In this document: piece after piece, positions 23,665 to 36,747 of the stretch
How the letters are laid out: the number at the start of each line of letters is the position of its first letter
How positions within the stretch are numbered: position 1 is the first letter of the stretch
Source: Rhizomucor pusillus
Lineage: Eukaryota; Mucoromycota; Mucoromycetes; Mucorales; Lichtheimiaceae
Assembly (NCBI GenBank): GCA_900175165.2
Contig: FWWN02000530.1
Coordinates: 1-64,000, forward strand
Reading direction: 5' to 3'
Length of the DNA: 64,000 nucleotides
Position numbers and translations under genes: made by a program
Notes under the pieces: model-generated
Database searches by the model: none
Seen by the model: only the letters and a program-made list of their open reading frames with translations
Told to the model about the DNA's origin: nothing

Positions 23665-26289
23665 TGCGAGAGTGAATGTGTTTATGTGTTTCCACGAACT
23701 GCGAAGCCGTGAGACGGATATACAACAGACGTTATTCCAGCGCCCGGAATTGTGGCTTGCAAATTGCTGCCGACGAGCCGGCCCGCAACTCCTCCCACTG
23801 CTTCTTCGGGAGTGACTTTCCAATCTAACCTCTACTACTTGACAACATTCTATTAAACTCTGTCTCTTGATTAAATGATATTTTGTATATATGCAAATAT
23901 GTGCCAAAAGGCTGAAATGCTATCAATATCCAGGATTTATGGCTCATGTGATTTTCTCCGACTCTGTTGGGTCTTTGCATCGCCTTTCTGCCTTTCGAAG
24001 ACAATCAATCCGGGAGACTTGAAGCATTTCTTCGAAAGTCATGACGAAGGTTCTCTGATGGATACGCTTGCTGTGAAGCGCAAATATTGGATACGTATCT
24101 GGTAAATGGACAACTGCGTATCAGACAAAGAAGGAATTATCGATAATGACGATCAAAATGAACTTGTTCCTTTTCCCACTTCCCACATAGCCATGACGAG
24201 TGGTTAGACGCAACCGCTGCCACATAGAAGTTTTTCGCAGTGGAACCGATTGAAAACTAGAACGTGGATAATTACTTTCAATACAACAATACCACGCCGT
24301 TGAGGACAAATTTCGACAACTTGCAAGCCGAAAGACAACATAACCGCCATCAAAGATGTCTTCCAACTGGGATCATTTGAATCCTTTTTCTGTCTCTCTA
24401 TTCAGGACAACCCGTCCTAGTTTCGTACCACTGCTGTTTGCTGTATCTGTTGCATGCATTTTATCGTTCTGTGCGCTTGCATCTTGCAGTTGATACGTAA
24501 ATCGGCTTAACTTTGTAAATCAATCTTAAGGCAAGAATACTGCATTGTATGGAACTAAGCTCAAGCTATGTTAACTAATAATATGTAATGATCCTAAAGA
24601 CATGAATTGCGGTTGTCCTGATCCGCTTTTCTAGTCTAAAAAATGCCATCATGATAGCTGTCTTGATAGGAGAAAAATTGCACGAGCATATGTTCAGTCA
24701 TATTCACTGTACTGGTTTGTCTTAAGAATTTAAGTTATCATATGTATTAGTTTTATCATGGCAACCACAGCTGGTACAAGACGAAAAGACTGCCTAGATA
24801 TATGAACATTTTATCTCCAAATATTTAGAAAACTGATTTCTGGAAGCAGGGGAGCTACCAACGATCGACGAGAGACGGGAGACGCAGGAAACGAGCGCGG
24901 ACAGCCATGTGCGTGCCATAAATAGCTTGCGCTTGTCTTTAACCTTGTAAAATACTCAGTCAATCGATCAACATCTTGGCAAATAGGGGTTAGAGGAGGA
25001 GGAGTGACAGTTTTCTCTAGGTAAAATTTACCCTTGACCACGACGCTTTGATCTATTAAAAATCTTTCGGGAAAACTGTGTCGCGGCGAAACGGCGATAG
25101 GCCAAGTTTTTCGTCTCTGGTCGTTGCTCATCCCCGTTGGTTTGGAAAATGGAAAGAACCTGCCATCCATCAGAAGAGTGTGTCAGGGATGCATTTCTGT
25201 TCCCTCTTTTTAGGCTGATCGTCTGTGTATATGTATCTATGTTTATTGATCTTTGACCTTTCCAATGCTAGCTTGTCTTTTACAGAGATACAGAACCCTG
25301 CTGGTGCGATTTCATTGGCCGCGAGTATATGCAATGGCTAAAATGGGAACTTGATGGGTAACGGTACCAGGATGGGGCTATTACGTAAGACCCGCAGTTT
25401 ATAAGTAATCACAATGATTACCGCATTCTGGGATGTGTTCAATTATCATCATATGCATCACTTTGAATTTTAACATAGCTGATTGCTTTAGAAGAAACAG
25501 ACAAGTTAATATGAAAGAACGGGTACAGCAGCGGGCTCCTATTCGAGATAATTTGAAATGTTCGTGTAACGTAGGCAAAAAATACCTCAGTTGCATGTTT
25601 ATCAGGCCAGATTGTGTATTTATGTAGTAAGATAGAAGCCGAATCATGGAAATGCTCGATTGTGTACGTGTTATCACTACGAAACGCCCACTCTGGAAAG
25701 AAGAAAATCCAAGATGGAATGTTCCAAGTTTACACATTGTTTGGCTCGGCGTGACTGGAAAGTTTCGATCGCGTGCGCGCGCAGCACGGGCGAAAAAGCG
25801 AACTATGTTTGCTTGCTGCTATTTTTCCATCGGCGGTTGAAGGACAGTCTTAGAAAGATTGGGGGAGGTGTTGTGAAGGCAGCACAATCGCGTACATACA
25901 TAGGCACGTACACATCATCGTCGTCACCGGCTGTTGTTGGGCGGGCTGCTACGCTCGACCGGCGCTAGCTGTTTAAGGCGACTCGCAAATCCGGGTTTTT
26001 CTTGGCATAGCCGTTTTGGGTAAATTTATTCAAATAGAGGGCCAATATTCAGCATTTCCGACACCGGATTCATTGGTGCAAAGGGAGCACGAGCTCATAA
26101 AACACAATAAATTTACCCAGAATAGTCTCTTTTTCGCCTGCTCTTCTTGCTCGTTGCTTCACGGGAAAGTACTTTTCCGTTGCGATTATTTATTCCAACC
26201 TTGTTCTCCCTTCTTTTTCTACCCTTCTCACAAAACCCCCCTTCATTTTTCATCTTGTTCCTGTATCAACTTTATCTGCCGCCACCACC
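23665..26289. other. Long intergenic region upstream of the velvet gene
   Basis: About 2.6 kb without a gene I can support, apart from a 45-codon candidate at 24356-24493. A 119-codon minus-strand frame at 24811-25170 begins with ATG but shows no known motif. A plus-strand fragment near 24000-24105 (TINPGDLKHFFESHDEGSLM) reads protein-like but is isolated. From 26130 the sequence becomes pyrimidine-rich, as in many fungal core promoters, before the velvet start. Confidence 0.45.
24356..24493 (+). CDS. Possible 45-residue small membrane protein
   Basis: The ATG at 24356 opens MSSNWDHLNPFSVSLF, then RTTRPSFVP, followed by a hydrophobic segment LLFAVSVACILSFCALASC and a stop at 24491-24493. The layout (polar head, short basic region, one span) resembles a real tail-anchored micro-protein. 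It is short, has no homology that I recognise and could be chance. Confidence 0.25.
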   Translation: MSSNWDHLNPFSVSLFRTTRPSFVPLLFAVSVACILSFCALASCS

Positions 26290-28158
26290 ATGGCTTCCCT
26301 TGACAACGCCGTGTCCAGCGGCAGTAGCAGCAGCAGCAGCAGTGCATGCACGTACCGCTTCATATCAAGCTCGCTGGCTGATCTTCCGAGAGAAAGGTTT
26401 GTGGGATTATTTTCCTTCACTCGGTGTTTTGCTTACCTCGGTTGTTTTTCCCCGTCGTCACAACAGAACTTACGACCTTGTGATACGGCAGCAGCCGCAG
26501 CGGGCGAAAATGAGCGTGATCAACGAGCGAGGTATGTAGACCGCAAGATGCTCACCTGGACCGGGTTGCTGTGACATGTATGTGTCTCTAACAACGTCCA
26601 AATTTTTCTGTGACAAAAGATCGACGACCTATAGAGCCACCCCCCATCTTGCAAATGAAATGGGTCCACTGTTCGGAGGATGAAATCAAGTAAGGTTTTT
26701 TGTATTTGATTGATTGTTGTTACAGGACGAGTAGAAACTCATTTCCTATTTTTATTCAGAAAATGCCTTCAAAGTCCATTTTATTTTCTTGTTGCCAATC
26801 TTGTCCGGGAAGACGATCCAGCCACGTTGCTTTTGCCCTCTCAAGAGTATCTATCCGGCTCGTCGGTATCATCTCTATACCGTCTCCGGGATATTGACAA
26901 CTCCGATGGCGGGTTCTTCGTCTTTGGAGATCTGGCAGTCAAGAAGGAAGGCAGATACAGATTGCATTTCAGCCTTTTCGAGATTGTAGAGTATGTGATC
27001 CGAGTACGGAGCGCATCTTGCAGAGATAATTAACCATACATCATTGTAGGGGACAGGTCCAAAATCGGAAAATTGTCATGTCTGATCCTTTCACCGTCTT
27101 TCTACCAAAGCGATTTCCGGGACCTCTCGAAGCTACCTTCCTATCACGCATGTTCTGTGATCAAGGTGTCAAGATGCGTATACGCAAAGAACATCGACTG
27201 CAATCGTAAGTGTTGGTTCACCAAGCTGTAGATATCCAGTGCTAACTGCGTCAATAGTGCGAGCGGCCGAAAACGTAAAGTAGAAAATGCTCAGAAAGAC
27301 GACAAATCATCAACGGTGAATGCAGCAACGGCAGCAACAGCGAGCAACCGCTCTGTGAACGGTCGCTCCACGAAACGGGTTGGAGGTACAGTCATGCTGT
27401 CCGTATACGCTTCTGCAGCGCAGCAGCAGGATGTTCATTTTGGTCGCTGGAAAAGCACGCAGCAGCAGCAGCAACAACAACAACAACAACAACAACAATC
27501 AAGCGCAAACGATCATTATCCATCTCCATCACCCAGCCAGCATCAGCATCAGCATCACCAATATGAACTCGCATATCATACGCCCGTTTCATCACCGTGG
27601 CAGCATCCTTCTTCCGATCAGTCCATGTCGTATCCTACTACCACGCCTCCTTCCATGAAAGCCTACCATTCGTCTTCGACGTCTGCATTCTCGGCAGTGC
27701 GAGAGGTCTTACCGGCGCCGTGGCCGAGCAAAACATATAACAGCCCGCAACAGCAGCTGCCACCGGTATCAGCGGAATACTCATCATCAACATCCAGCGT
27801 TTCTATACCTTCCCCTCCGCCTTCGACCATCGCCAGTCATTACTATACCTCCTCGCTGAACGCTATCCAATCCCCACCAAAGACAGACTTATCCAGCTAC
27901 CATTACGACAAGGCGAGTCCGAGTTGTAGTAGCCTGGTATCTAGGCAACTTACTCCTCCGCCGCTTGTTGCGGACCATGCAATACATAACAACAGCAGTG
28001 ACCACGGTAGCCGGTTACCGCCGCTGCGGTCTATCATGGCCGATGTGCCTTTCCACCACCACCATGCATTCGAGCCTATTAAGCCCCCAGTACCGCCGAC
28101 GAGTCCTCCAGGAACCCCCGGTGGCCGTGTTCCTATACAGCATCTGCTTTCTTCGTAA
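26290..28158 (+). CDS. Velvet-domain transcriptional regulator
   Basis: The ATG at 26290 sits in a strong ACCATGG context. Exon 1 ([10 protein letters not shown], a Ser run, then LADLPRER) joins to [20 protein letters not shown], the typical velvet-domain start. Next exons give [15 protein letters not shown], then [39 protein letters not shown] and SLFEIVE. The domain ends with [38 protein letters not shown] and a basic [11 protein letters not shown] that could serve in nuclear import. The second half is disordered, with polyglutamine, His-rich and Ser/Pro-rich segments. Velvet proteins bind DNA through an NF-kB-like fold and coordinate development and secondary metabolism. Whether this is a VelB-, VosA- or VelC-like member cannot be decided by eye. 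Confidence 0.92.
27463..27497. repeat. CAG/CAA trinucleotide tract
   Basis: An uninterrupted run of CAG and CAA codons encodes polyglutamine in the velvet gene's C-terminal half. Such tracts vary in length between strains. Confidence 0.8.
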
Positions 28159-28646
28159 CCCTACGCGCAGCCAAAAAAGACAAAAAGGCGGTTGTTAAAT
28201 TCTTGTACATTATTTTGGTGGTCTTCTATTGTTATTTTTTTTCTCTCTCCTATGCCCCACATCTCCCCACTGATTGTAGTGTAAGTTTTTTCCCTTTTTT
28301 TTTGTTGTCATGTATGTACAGATTTCCCAAACACATCACGCATGTTATATACGGTAAATTGTTCTTCCCCCGCTCCCATTGCTGTGTAACCAGCGTCATT
28401 TCATTCGCTGTGTTTTGTATCCCAATTGTTGATTGTTGTTTCAGGAAAAAGAAGAGACAGAGAGAGAGACAGACAGACAGACAAAAAGAGATGAATAAAG
28501 AGATCTGCCGCCTCCCATCCTAAACTGCTCCGCTTTTTTTTCCTTTTCTTCTTTTCTTTCTAACATTCTTTCCTGTTTTGCCTGCTCTTTTGCCGCCCTA
28601 CACACATACACTCCCCCCCTTTTCTTCAGTCGCTCCTTTATTGACA

Positions 28647-29048
28647 ATGGTTGGCATCATTGACAAGATAAAGCACCAATATGAGATGTGGAAGATTGAA
28701 AAGTATACGAAGCGACGATCGTTTCTGCCTGAATATGATTCCAGAGGTAGTATATAAATACAAAGTAACCAGCAACTCGCCAGCCAAACCTCTTAATCAA
28801 CCAACCAACTTGCACGAGCAGATAAAGAATACTACGAACGACATTACCATGACGGCGTATACTATGCACCCGACACTGTACTACCTCCTCCTCCATCGCG
28901 AGCAAACAATACCTCCCCGATTAAACAACTCCACCGTGCACCCTCCATAGCGACCAAACGCGCAAGCACACTGCTTCGAGGAGGACAGGGCAAAAAAGCT
29001 CCCAGTGTATTGCCACGGTGCTCAGAAACATACAATGCATCCATGTAG
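28647..29048 (+). CDS. Small two-exon orphan protein, 108 residues
   Basis: Exon 1 (28647-28746) encodes MVGIIDKIKHQYEMWKIEKY followed by TKRRSFLPEYDSR. A 75-base GT-AG intron ends at 28821, and exon 2 (28822-29048) continues in frame as DKEYYERHYHDGVYYAPDTV and LPPPPSRANNTSPIKQLHRA, ending KAPSVLPRCSETYNASM. No single-frame scan shows the full protein. The first part is predicted helical and charged, the middle is Tyr-rich and the end is basic. I do not recognise a family; the clean phase-1 join and splice sites support a real gene. Confidence 0.6.
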
Positions 29049-30185
29049 AATACTGTATAGCAGTTTAAAAAAGGAAAAAATCACGTTTTGCATGTACATA
29101 CTTGTCATCCAGCTCTCTCCTATATCTCTCGCTCTGTGGTTTTTTCCAAGGAACAGTACCACATGGAAACAAACATTAAGACAAAACCCCCCCCCCGCCC
29201 CGGAGGGGCCGAGAACGGTCGCTTGTCGGTCTGAGGGAGCGGGCGGCGGGAAACGGAGAATTGTCTTCAGTAAGATTAATCTGAAACGCTCAATTGTTGG
29301 AAGCAGCTTATCCTCCTTGTGGGAGAGAGAAGAATAAAGTATATTACTTGAGTGCTTGTGTGTGTGAAACGTGAAAAATGATTACCATTTGCTAAGGCAG
29401 CACCAGCGCACGAGGAGTCGGCGGCAGCAGCAGCAGCAGCACGCATGCGGCCTGTCAACTCGTACAAGGAAATTGTCCCTGGAAAACCCGTGTTACACAC
29501 ACTGTGTTCCCACCTAGACGGTCAAGTCCTGTTGTAATACTTTGCTGCCGTGGTAACAAAGCTATAGCAATTAATGCGACAATGACACTGAAAGCAAAGC
29601 GCAGTTCCTTTACCTGCATTTGTTTTCCAAGTATACAGGAGAAGCCATCACTATCTAGAAAGAGATTATATAACAAGTACATACTGATGTATGCATGGTA
29701 GAAGAAGCGGCGAGCACAATCAGATAAAAGCGCGGCGATGATGGCAAATGGTTGCTATGTCCGCTGGCAAAGGATATGTAATAACGGGGAAAGACCCGCC
29801 CGAACATGTATATTGGATGCACTCATCCTAGATTCTTTTCGCAAATAGAGACTGAAAGACATCAATGAAGGCATGGTTACAGAGAGCACCATCCTTTGAA
29901 AAAAAAAAAAAAAAAAGGCGCATTCTCACACTCTCCAAATCGCCACTGTTGTGAACATAGCAATAAGTAGCAAAAGAGTGAATATTGCTACGTTTATTGA
30001 CACTTGCTTATTTGCCTGTAACTTGGCTCGACCTGCGTGCATTATCCTTCGAGAGACACAGGATCATCATCGTCCGTCGTCGAGGCGGCACTGAGTTTTA
30101 TTTTTTGGGCTCCGTGGCCATGCCTAAGCGCTGGGTCTCGCTCTTTTTCTCGCTCTTTGAATCTTTCAGCACTTCTTTGCAAAAC
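29049..30185. other. Intergenic region with homopolymer tracts
   Basis: No supported gene. It contains a C10 run near 29190, a short GCA repeat near 29425-29443, and an A17 or longer tract near 29899-29916. The final part before 30186 is the UBC9 promoter. The A-tract has no detectable upstream gene copy that would suggest a retroposed transcript. Confidence 0.5.
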
Positions 30186-30930
30186 ATGAGTTCCGGCATT
30201 GCACGCGGTCGCTTGATGGAAGAACGCAAACAGTGGCGGAAGGACCACCCACACGTAAGTCTCGATCCATTACTTTGTTGTCATGCACACGGCACAAGCT
30301 GATCCGGCATTGCTTTTAGGGATTTTGGGCACGACCTGGAAAGAATCCTGACAATTCGCTTGATCTCATGAACTGGACTTGTGGCATTCCTGGCAAGGAT
30401 GGCGTAAGTGAACTTTAGCCTTAACTGTTATTTTATTGATTCAGTTTCTCAAGTTGTTGTTAGACGCCTTGGGAAAATGGCGTGTACAAACTAACGCTCA
30501 TGTTTCCTGAAGGCAAGTAACTCGACAGGGCTGTGGGGTCAAACACGCACACAGAAATTCTAATTGAACGAATGACGTGTATAATATATAGATTATCCAA
30601 GTAAACCACCAAAATGCAAATTTACCCCGCCCTTGTTCCATCCGAACGTGTATCCATCAGGCACCGTCTGCTTATCCATATTGAACGAAGACGAAGGATG
30701 GAAACCAGCAATTACTCTGAAACAGGCAAGCGCGAGTTGTTTTATAAATGCAATCAGATCGCTAAAACGTTGGTCTTTATGTACAGATTCTTCTCGGCAT
30801 CCAGGATCTGCTCAATGATCCTAACCCGGAAAGTCCAGCGCAGCAGGATGCATATATGCTTTTCAGAAAGGACAAGGTGGAATATGAGCGGCGTGTACGC
30901 GAACAAGCTGCGAGAAATCGGCCTATTTAG
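30186..30930 (+). CDS. UBC9: SUMO-conjugating enzyme E2 Ubc9
   Basis: Exon 1 (30186-30254) encodes [20 protein letters not shown] plus HPH and is followed by an exon from 30320 ([20 protein letters not shown]). Later exons give [44 protein letters not shown], the active-site motif [20 protein letters not shown], and [20 protein letters not shown]. The product ends AARNRPI with TAG at 30928-30930. The catalytic Cys is in VCLSIL and the HPN motif is intact. Ubc9 is the only SUMO E2 in fungi and acts mainly in the nucleus. It is convergent with the KY-like gene, with about 155 bases between stops. Confidence 0.95.
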
Positions 30931-31085
30931 ATGAGAGTCAAATTGGCAGAAAGGAAGAAGAAGAGTTATGCAATGCATTTTACTTACAACAATGTACATA
31001 CGATACCTTTATTTGGCATTTATAACAGATAGTAGTATTTTCAAGCTTTATGGAGTTTTTCTCTTTTTTCCCCCTTCTTGCGTTT

Positions 31086-33973
31086 TCATGATTTACAGAT
31101 CCAAGTCGCAACGACGTACCACCCCCCAGCGTGATTTAACAAGCATATCAGGGACCACGTACCAGATTCAGAAATGACAAGACTGCCGTTGTACGTGTGG
31201 TTCTGCGGGTAATACATGAGTTTGTACAATTTGCCGTTGGGACTCTTGATAGCAAGCTTGTGGTGGGACTGCTCGCTCTTGACACAGAAATTATATGAAT
31301 GCAACGGGTAAAGCTGGTAGCACTGGGGCTCCTGGATATAAAACTCGTCAGAGGTTTGTTGCAAAGCATGCAGCTGGACAAAATCGAAGGGACGATGCGC
31401 TGCAGCGTCTGTTGTTGGTTGGTGGTGCGTTAGTCGGAAACACATGGCCAACGGATAATTCTGCGCTTCCACAACGAGTTTTTGTGGATTGTGTGCCATT
31501 TGTGCCGCCGCCGCTGCTATTGCATGATGGTTGCTGCTGCTTGCTGACGATGACGACGATGACGAGGCGACGGTCGTTAATGACGATGTCGTTTGAGAAG
31601 CCATTTTCCGTCCGGCGTATATTTTTAGCCATCCAAGCCATTGATCCGGTGGAAGCACTGCCTTGATCTTGCATATACGTTCAGCGTTTTGATCCGTCGT
31701 ACATTGCGCTAAAGCTCGTGTTTTGACAACCTGCGTGTGGTTCGCACTACTTTGCGATCGTGTCTCTACTTCAGCGTAGCACGATATTTCCCGATCGAGT
31801 TGCAGGGTAATGTGGCATACTTGGTCGTCTTTGAGGTCGCATTGGCTTGGATTAAAGTTTAAAACACGGATATGGTATGCAAAGTATTCGGTTGTGACAA
31901 AAGGGAGTGCAAAGAAGGTATTAATGCTGACAGGTGGGCAGAGGTATTGGTAATGATCGTCGCTGGGCATATGCGTGTAGATCATGTCGGTAGGTCGACA
32001 TAGGAACCAGTGAGGCACCATTGCATCATTGTTTGCTCGGTTGGACGGTGAAGCAAGCCAGCAATCCACAAATCGGTACTCGCCTTCCACTTTGACAGAG
32101 CACCAAACATGGTTCTCGGCAAGCGACCCATTTGGCAGAATCGCGGCTTCCAATGAGTCCTTGAGCCCTGGATTTAATGTTATATAGTTAATTTCAGAAA
32201 AAAATATATAACATATATACCACTTTACCTCGCATGTATCCATAGACGATAGTTGTTTCCTGAATGCCTGCAGCGGTGGCCATTTCGCAAAAGAGCTTTG
32301 CCAGTCCAAGCGGTGTCTGACAACATCGCGAGGACAGGACCGACTCTGCAGTCTCTTCAAGAGAAGCTGCCTGTTGCTGCTGCTGCTGTTGTTGTTGTTG
32401 TCGCCGCATCATCATTGCTTTTCGTAACTTTGTATAATTGTTGTCGCTGCCCTGGATACTAATGTTCTGCATGATCCACACAAATATCGAGCGAATCTTG
32501 TACAGGTCTCGTCTATACGGCCGGGCCAGGAATTTCTGAGCAAGCACTTGAGTTGTCAGCATAGGTCCGCGCTGCTTGACATTGGCAGCGTATGCATCGA
32601 TCTGCTCAAAGTCAGATTCTGTAAACTCCAAACCCAAGTTGTCGGCTACAGGCATTGTATGGCTATGCACATAATTAGTGAACTTGATATTTTTTTCTAG
32701 TCGATTTTTCATACCCGAGTATCTGGAAAGGATTCGGTTTATCAGGACAAGACCATGATTTATCTGCTCGAGGCTGCAGCGGCGTGTTTGCGCGCTCGAC
32801 GCTCCACACACGATCGACGGCGTGCGACGTGGCCACCGCTGCATCCCCTTCAGCGCGTATCCGCTGTGGAAGCAAAAATCCACGGAGCCGGCGTGAAAAC
32901 GTACGTCGCATCGGTGCTACATTTTGTTCGAGACGCGGGTTCCAAAAGGTTGGCTGGTTGACGAGCTTTTCCTCATTCTCCTCGTCTTGCTCTTCTTGTA
33001 CGTTATCTTCTTCGATTTGCTCTTTTTCTCCGCCGGGTTTGTACATGGTCGGCAACGCCGAATGGACACGGTTGAGTTTGTTCTTTCGCTCGGGCATCGA
33101 GGATGCACGCCGAGTTTGTCGCGGCTGCTTTTTGTTGCTGTTGTTGCTATTGTTGTTATTGTTATTGTTACATTTGTTGTTAACAACGAGGCTTCTGGAA
33201 GATTTCGACGCCGTCGTCGAAATATCGGAGATGGGCGACGAGTAATATCGCTGGTTATGCAACGCAGCAGCAGTGGCCGGAAGCTCAAACAAGAGACTTC
33301 CGCCGTTGCTGCTGCTGCTGCTGCTATTGCTGCTGCTACTGCCGCTGCTGCCGGCAGACAATGTCGACGATGAAGACGTGGAAAGCGGCGATTTTAGCTG
33401 AAGCGGTCGCGATGGACGTGGAATGTCCAGCGGCGGCGGTTGTGGAGACACGCTGGAGGCCGACAGTCGGTCAGTTAAAGCGTCAATGTTCGGAACGGGT
33501 TTGCGTGGAATCATGGTTTCATATTCTAGAGGCGCCGAGAGTCTGCGAGTACGTGGTGGTTGAGCCGACACTGGCTGTTGTTCGTCAACGAATGAACGAG
33601 GCCGCTGCCGCCGCCGCGGCTGTTGCTTCTCCTCTTCTTCTTGATAGTATACCGTGGTTGGGATCGAAACTTCAGATCGTCTAGAGGTGGTGGAGGAGCG
33701 GCGACGCCGATGATGTCGCACAGGTGGATCGTGTGCATAGTAATCATCGATCGACGGCGGCGGCATAGGAGAAACAATATGTTGCACTGCTGCCGGCAGT
33801 GGAGGAGGAGCAGGAGGAAGAGATGGAGCTCTGCGTCGTCGTCGGCGTGCCGGCGGATAATGATGCGGACGATGGTAAAGACCGGAAAGATATCCGTACC
33901 CGTTCGCCGCTTCCATTGAAGCAAGCCAATATGGGCTTACGTAGTACTCTTCACAGTGCAAGTCTGTGCGCAT
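31086..33973 (-). CDS. KY-type transglutaminase-like protein (cytokinesis Cyk3-related)
   Basis: The ATG at 33973 (MRTDLHCEEYYVSPYWLASM) opens a long disordered N-terminus rich in Arg, Pro, Ser and Asn. The folded part begins LGLEFTESDFEQIDAYAANV and contains RDLYKIRSIFVWIMQNISIQ. Next is the likely catalytic segment SSRCCQTPLGLAKLFCEMAT followed by AAGIQETTIVYGYMRG. After an intron come SLEAAILPNGSLAENHVWCS and VKVEGEYRFVDCWLAS, providing the His and Asp of a transglutaminase-like Cys-His-Asp triad. Two beta-rich repeats follow (LQLDREISCYAEVETRSQ and later SHHKLAIKSPNGKLYKLMYY). Proteins of this plan (KY, Cyk3) act at the division septum or cytoskeleton, often without proven catalysis. No SH3 domain is visible here, unlike yeast Cyk3. 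Confidence 0.82.
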
Positions 33974-34225
33974 TATAGGATGAAAACGAGAGAGAGTGAA
34001 AAAAGAAGGGATAGGTCTGATGGGAACAATATCTCTTCAAGGCATTTTCCAGTAAACATCAGCTGGTACGAAGTGTAAGTACGGTATATGGCCAAATTTG
34101 TCATGTTGTTTACGGCCGAGTGCTAAAAGCAGAAAGAAACCTTGGGGGGGGGGTGCTAGGCTAAAGGGGATATCCATCTGTTTTTTCTTCTTGGTCTTCT
34201 TTTGTTCTTCTTCTCCTTATTATTA

Positions 34226-36472
<2,247 letters not shown>

Positions 36473-36747
36473 TTCTTTCGTGATGAAATGTCACTTGAAG
36501 GGAAGTTGAACTTTTTGTGAGCGCGGGCCTGGACTTTACTCTCAGCAACGCCTATTATGGTTTTGCCGGGCTCCGCTCATCAAAGCAAGCAACTTGGTCA
36601 TTTGCCATTTTCGTAAGATCCTCTTTTAGCAACTTATCTGTTTGAATGTCAAGCTCTCAATGTATGAGGTATCCCTCTCTCCTCAAATTTACGTTCCTTC
36701 TCCTTCACCCTGCCAAGAACAAGCAAAAAAAGAAAAGATGTAACGGT

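Noticed and set aside
29899..29916. A-tract as the tail of a retroposed transcript
   Set aside because: No gene copy or target-site duplication is visible upstream; a simple homopolymer is sufficient.
30000..30150. tRNA-like sequence (GTTCGA-type boxes) here and near 38744 and 51320
   Set aside because: Isolated TTCGA/TTCAAA motifs without a matching acceptor stem or A box.
32755..33684. Plus-strand frames of 100-150 codons antisense to the KY-like gene
   Set aside because: They are made of Leu/Val/Arg runs complementary to Gln/Asn/Ser runs of the real gene and have no motifs.
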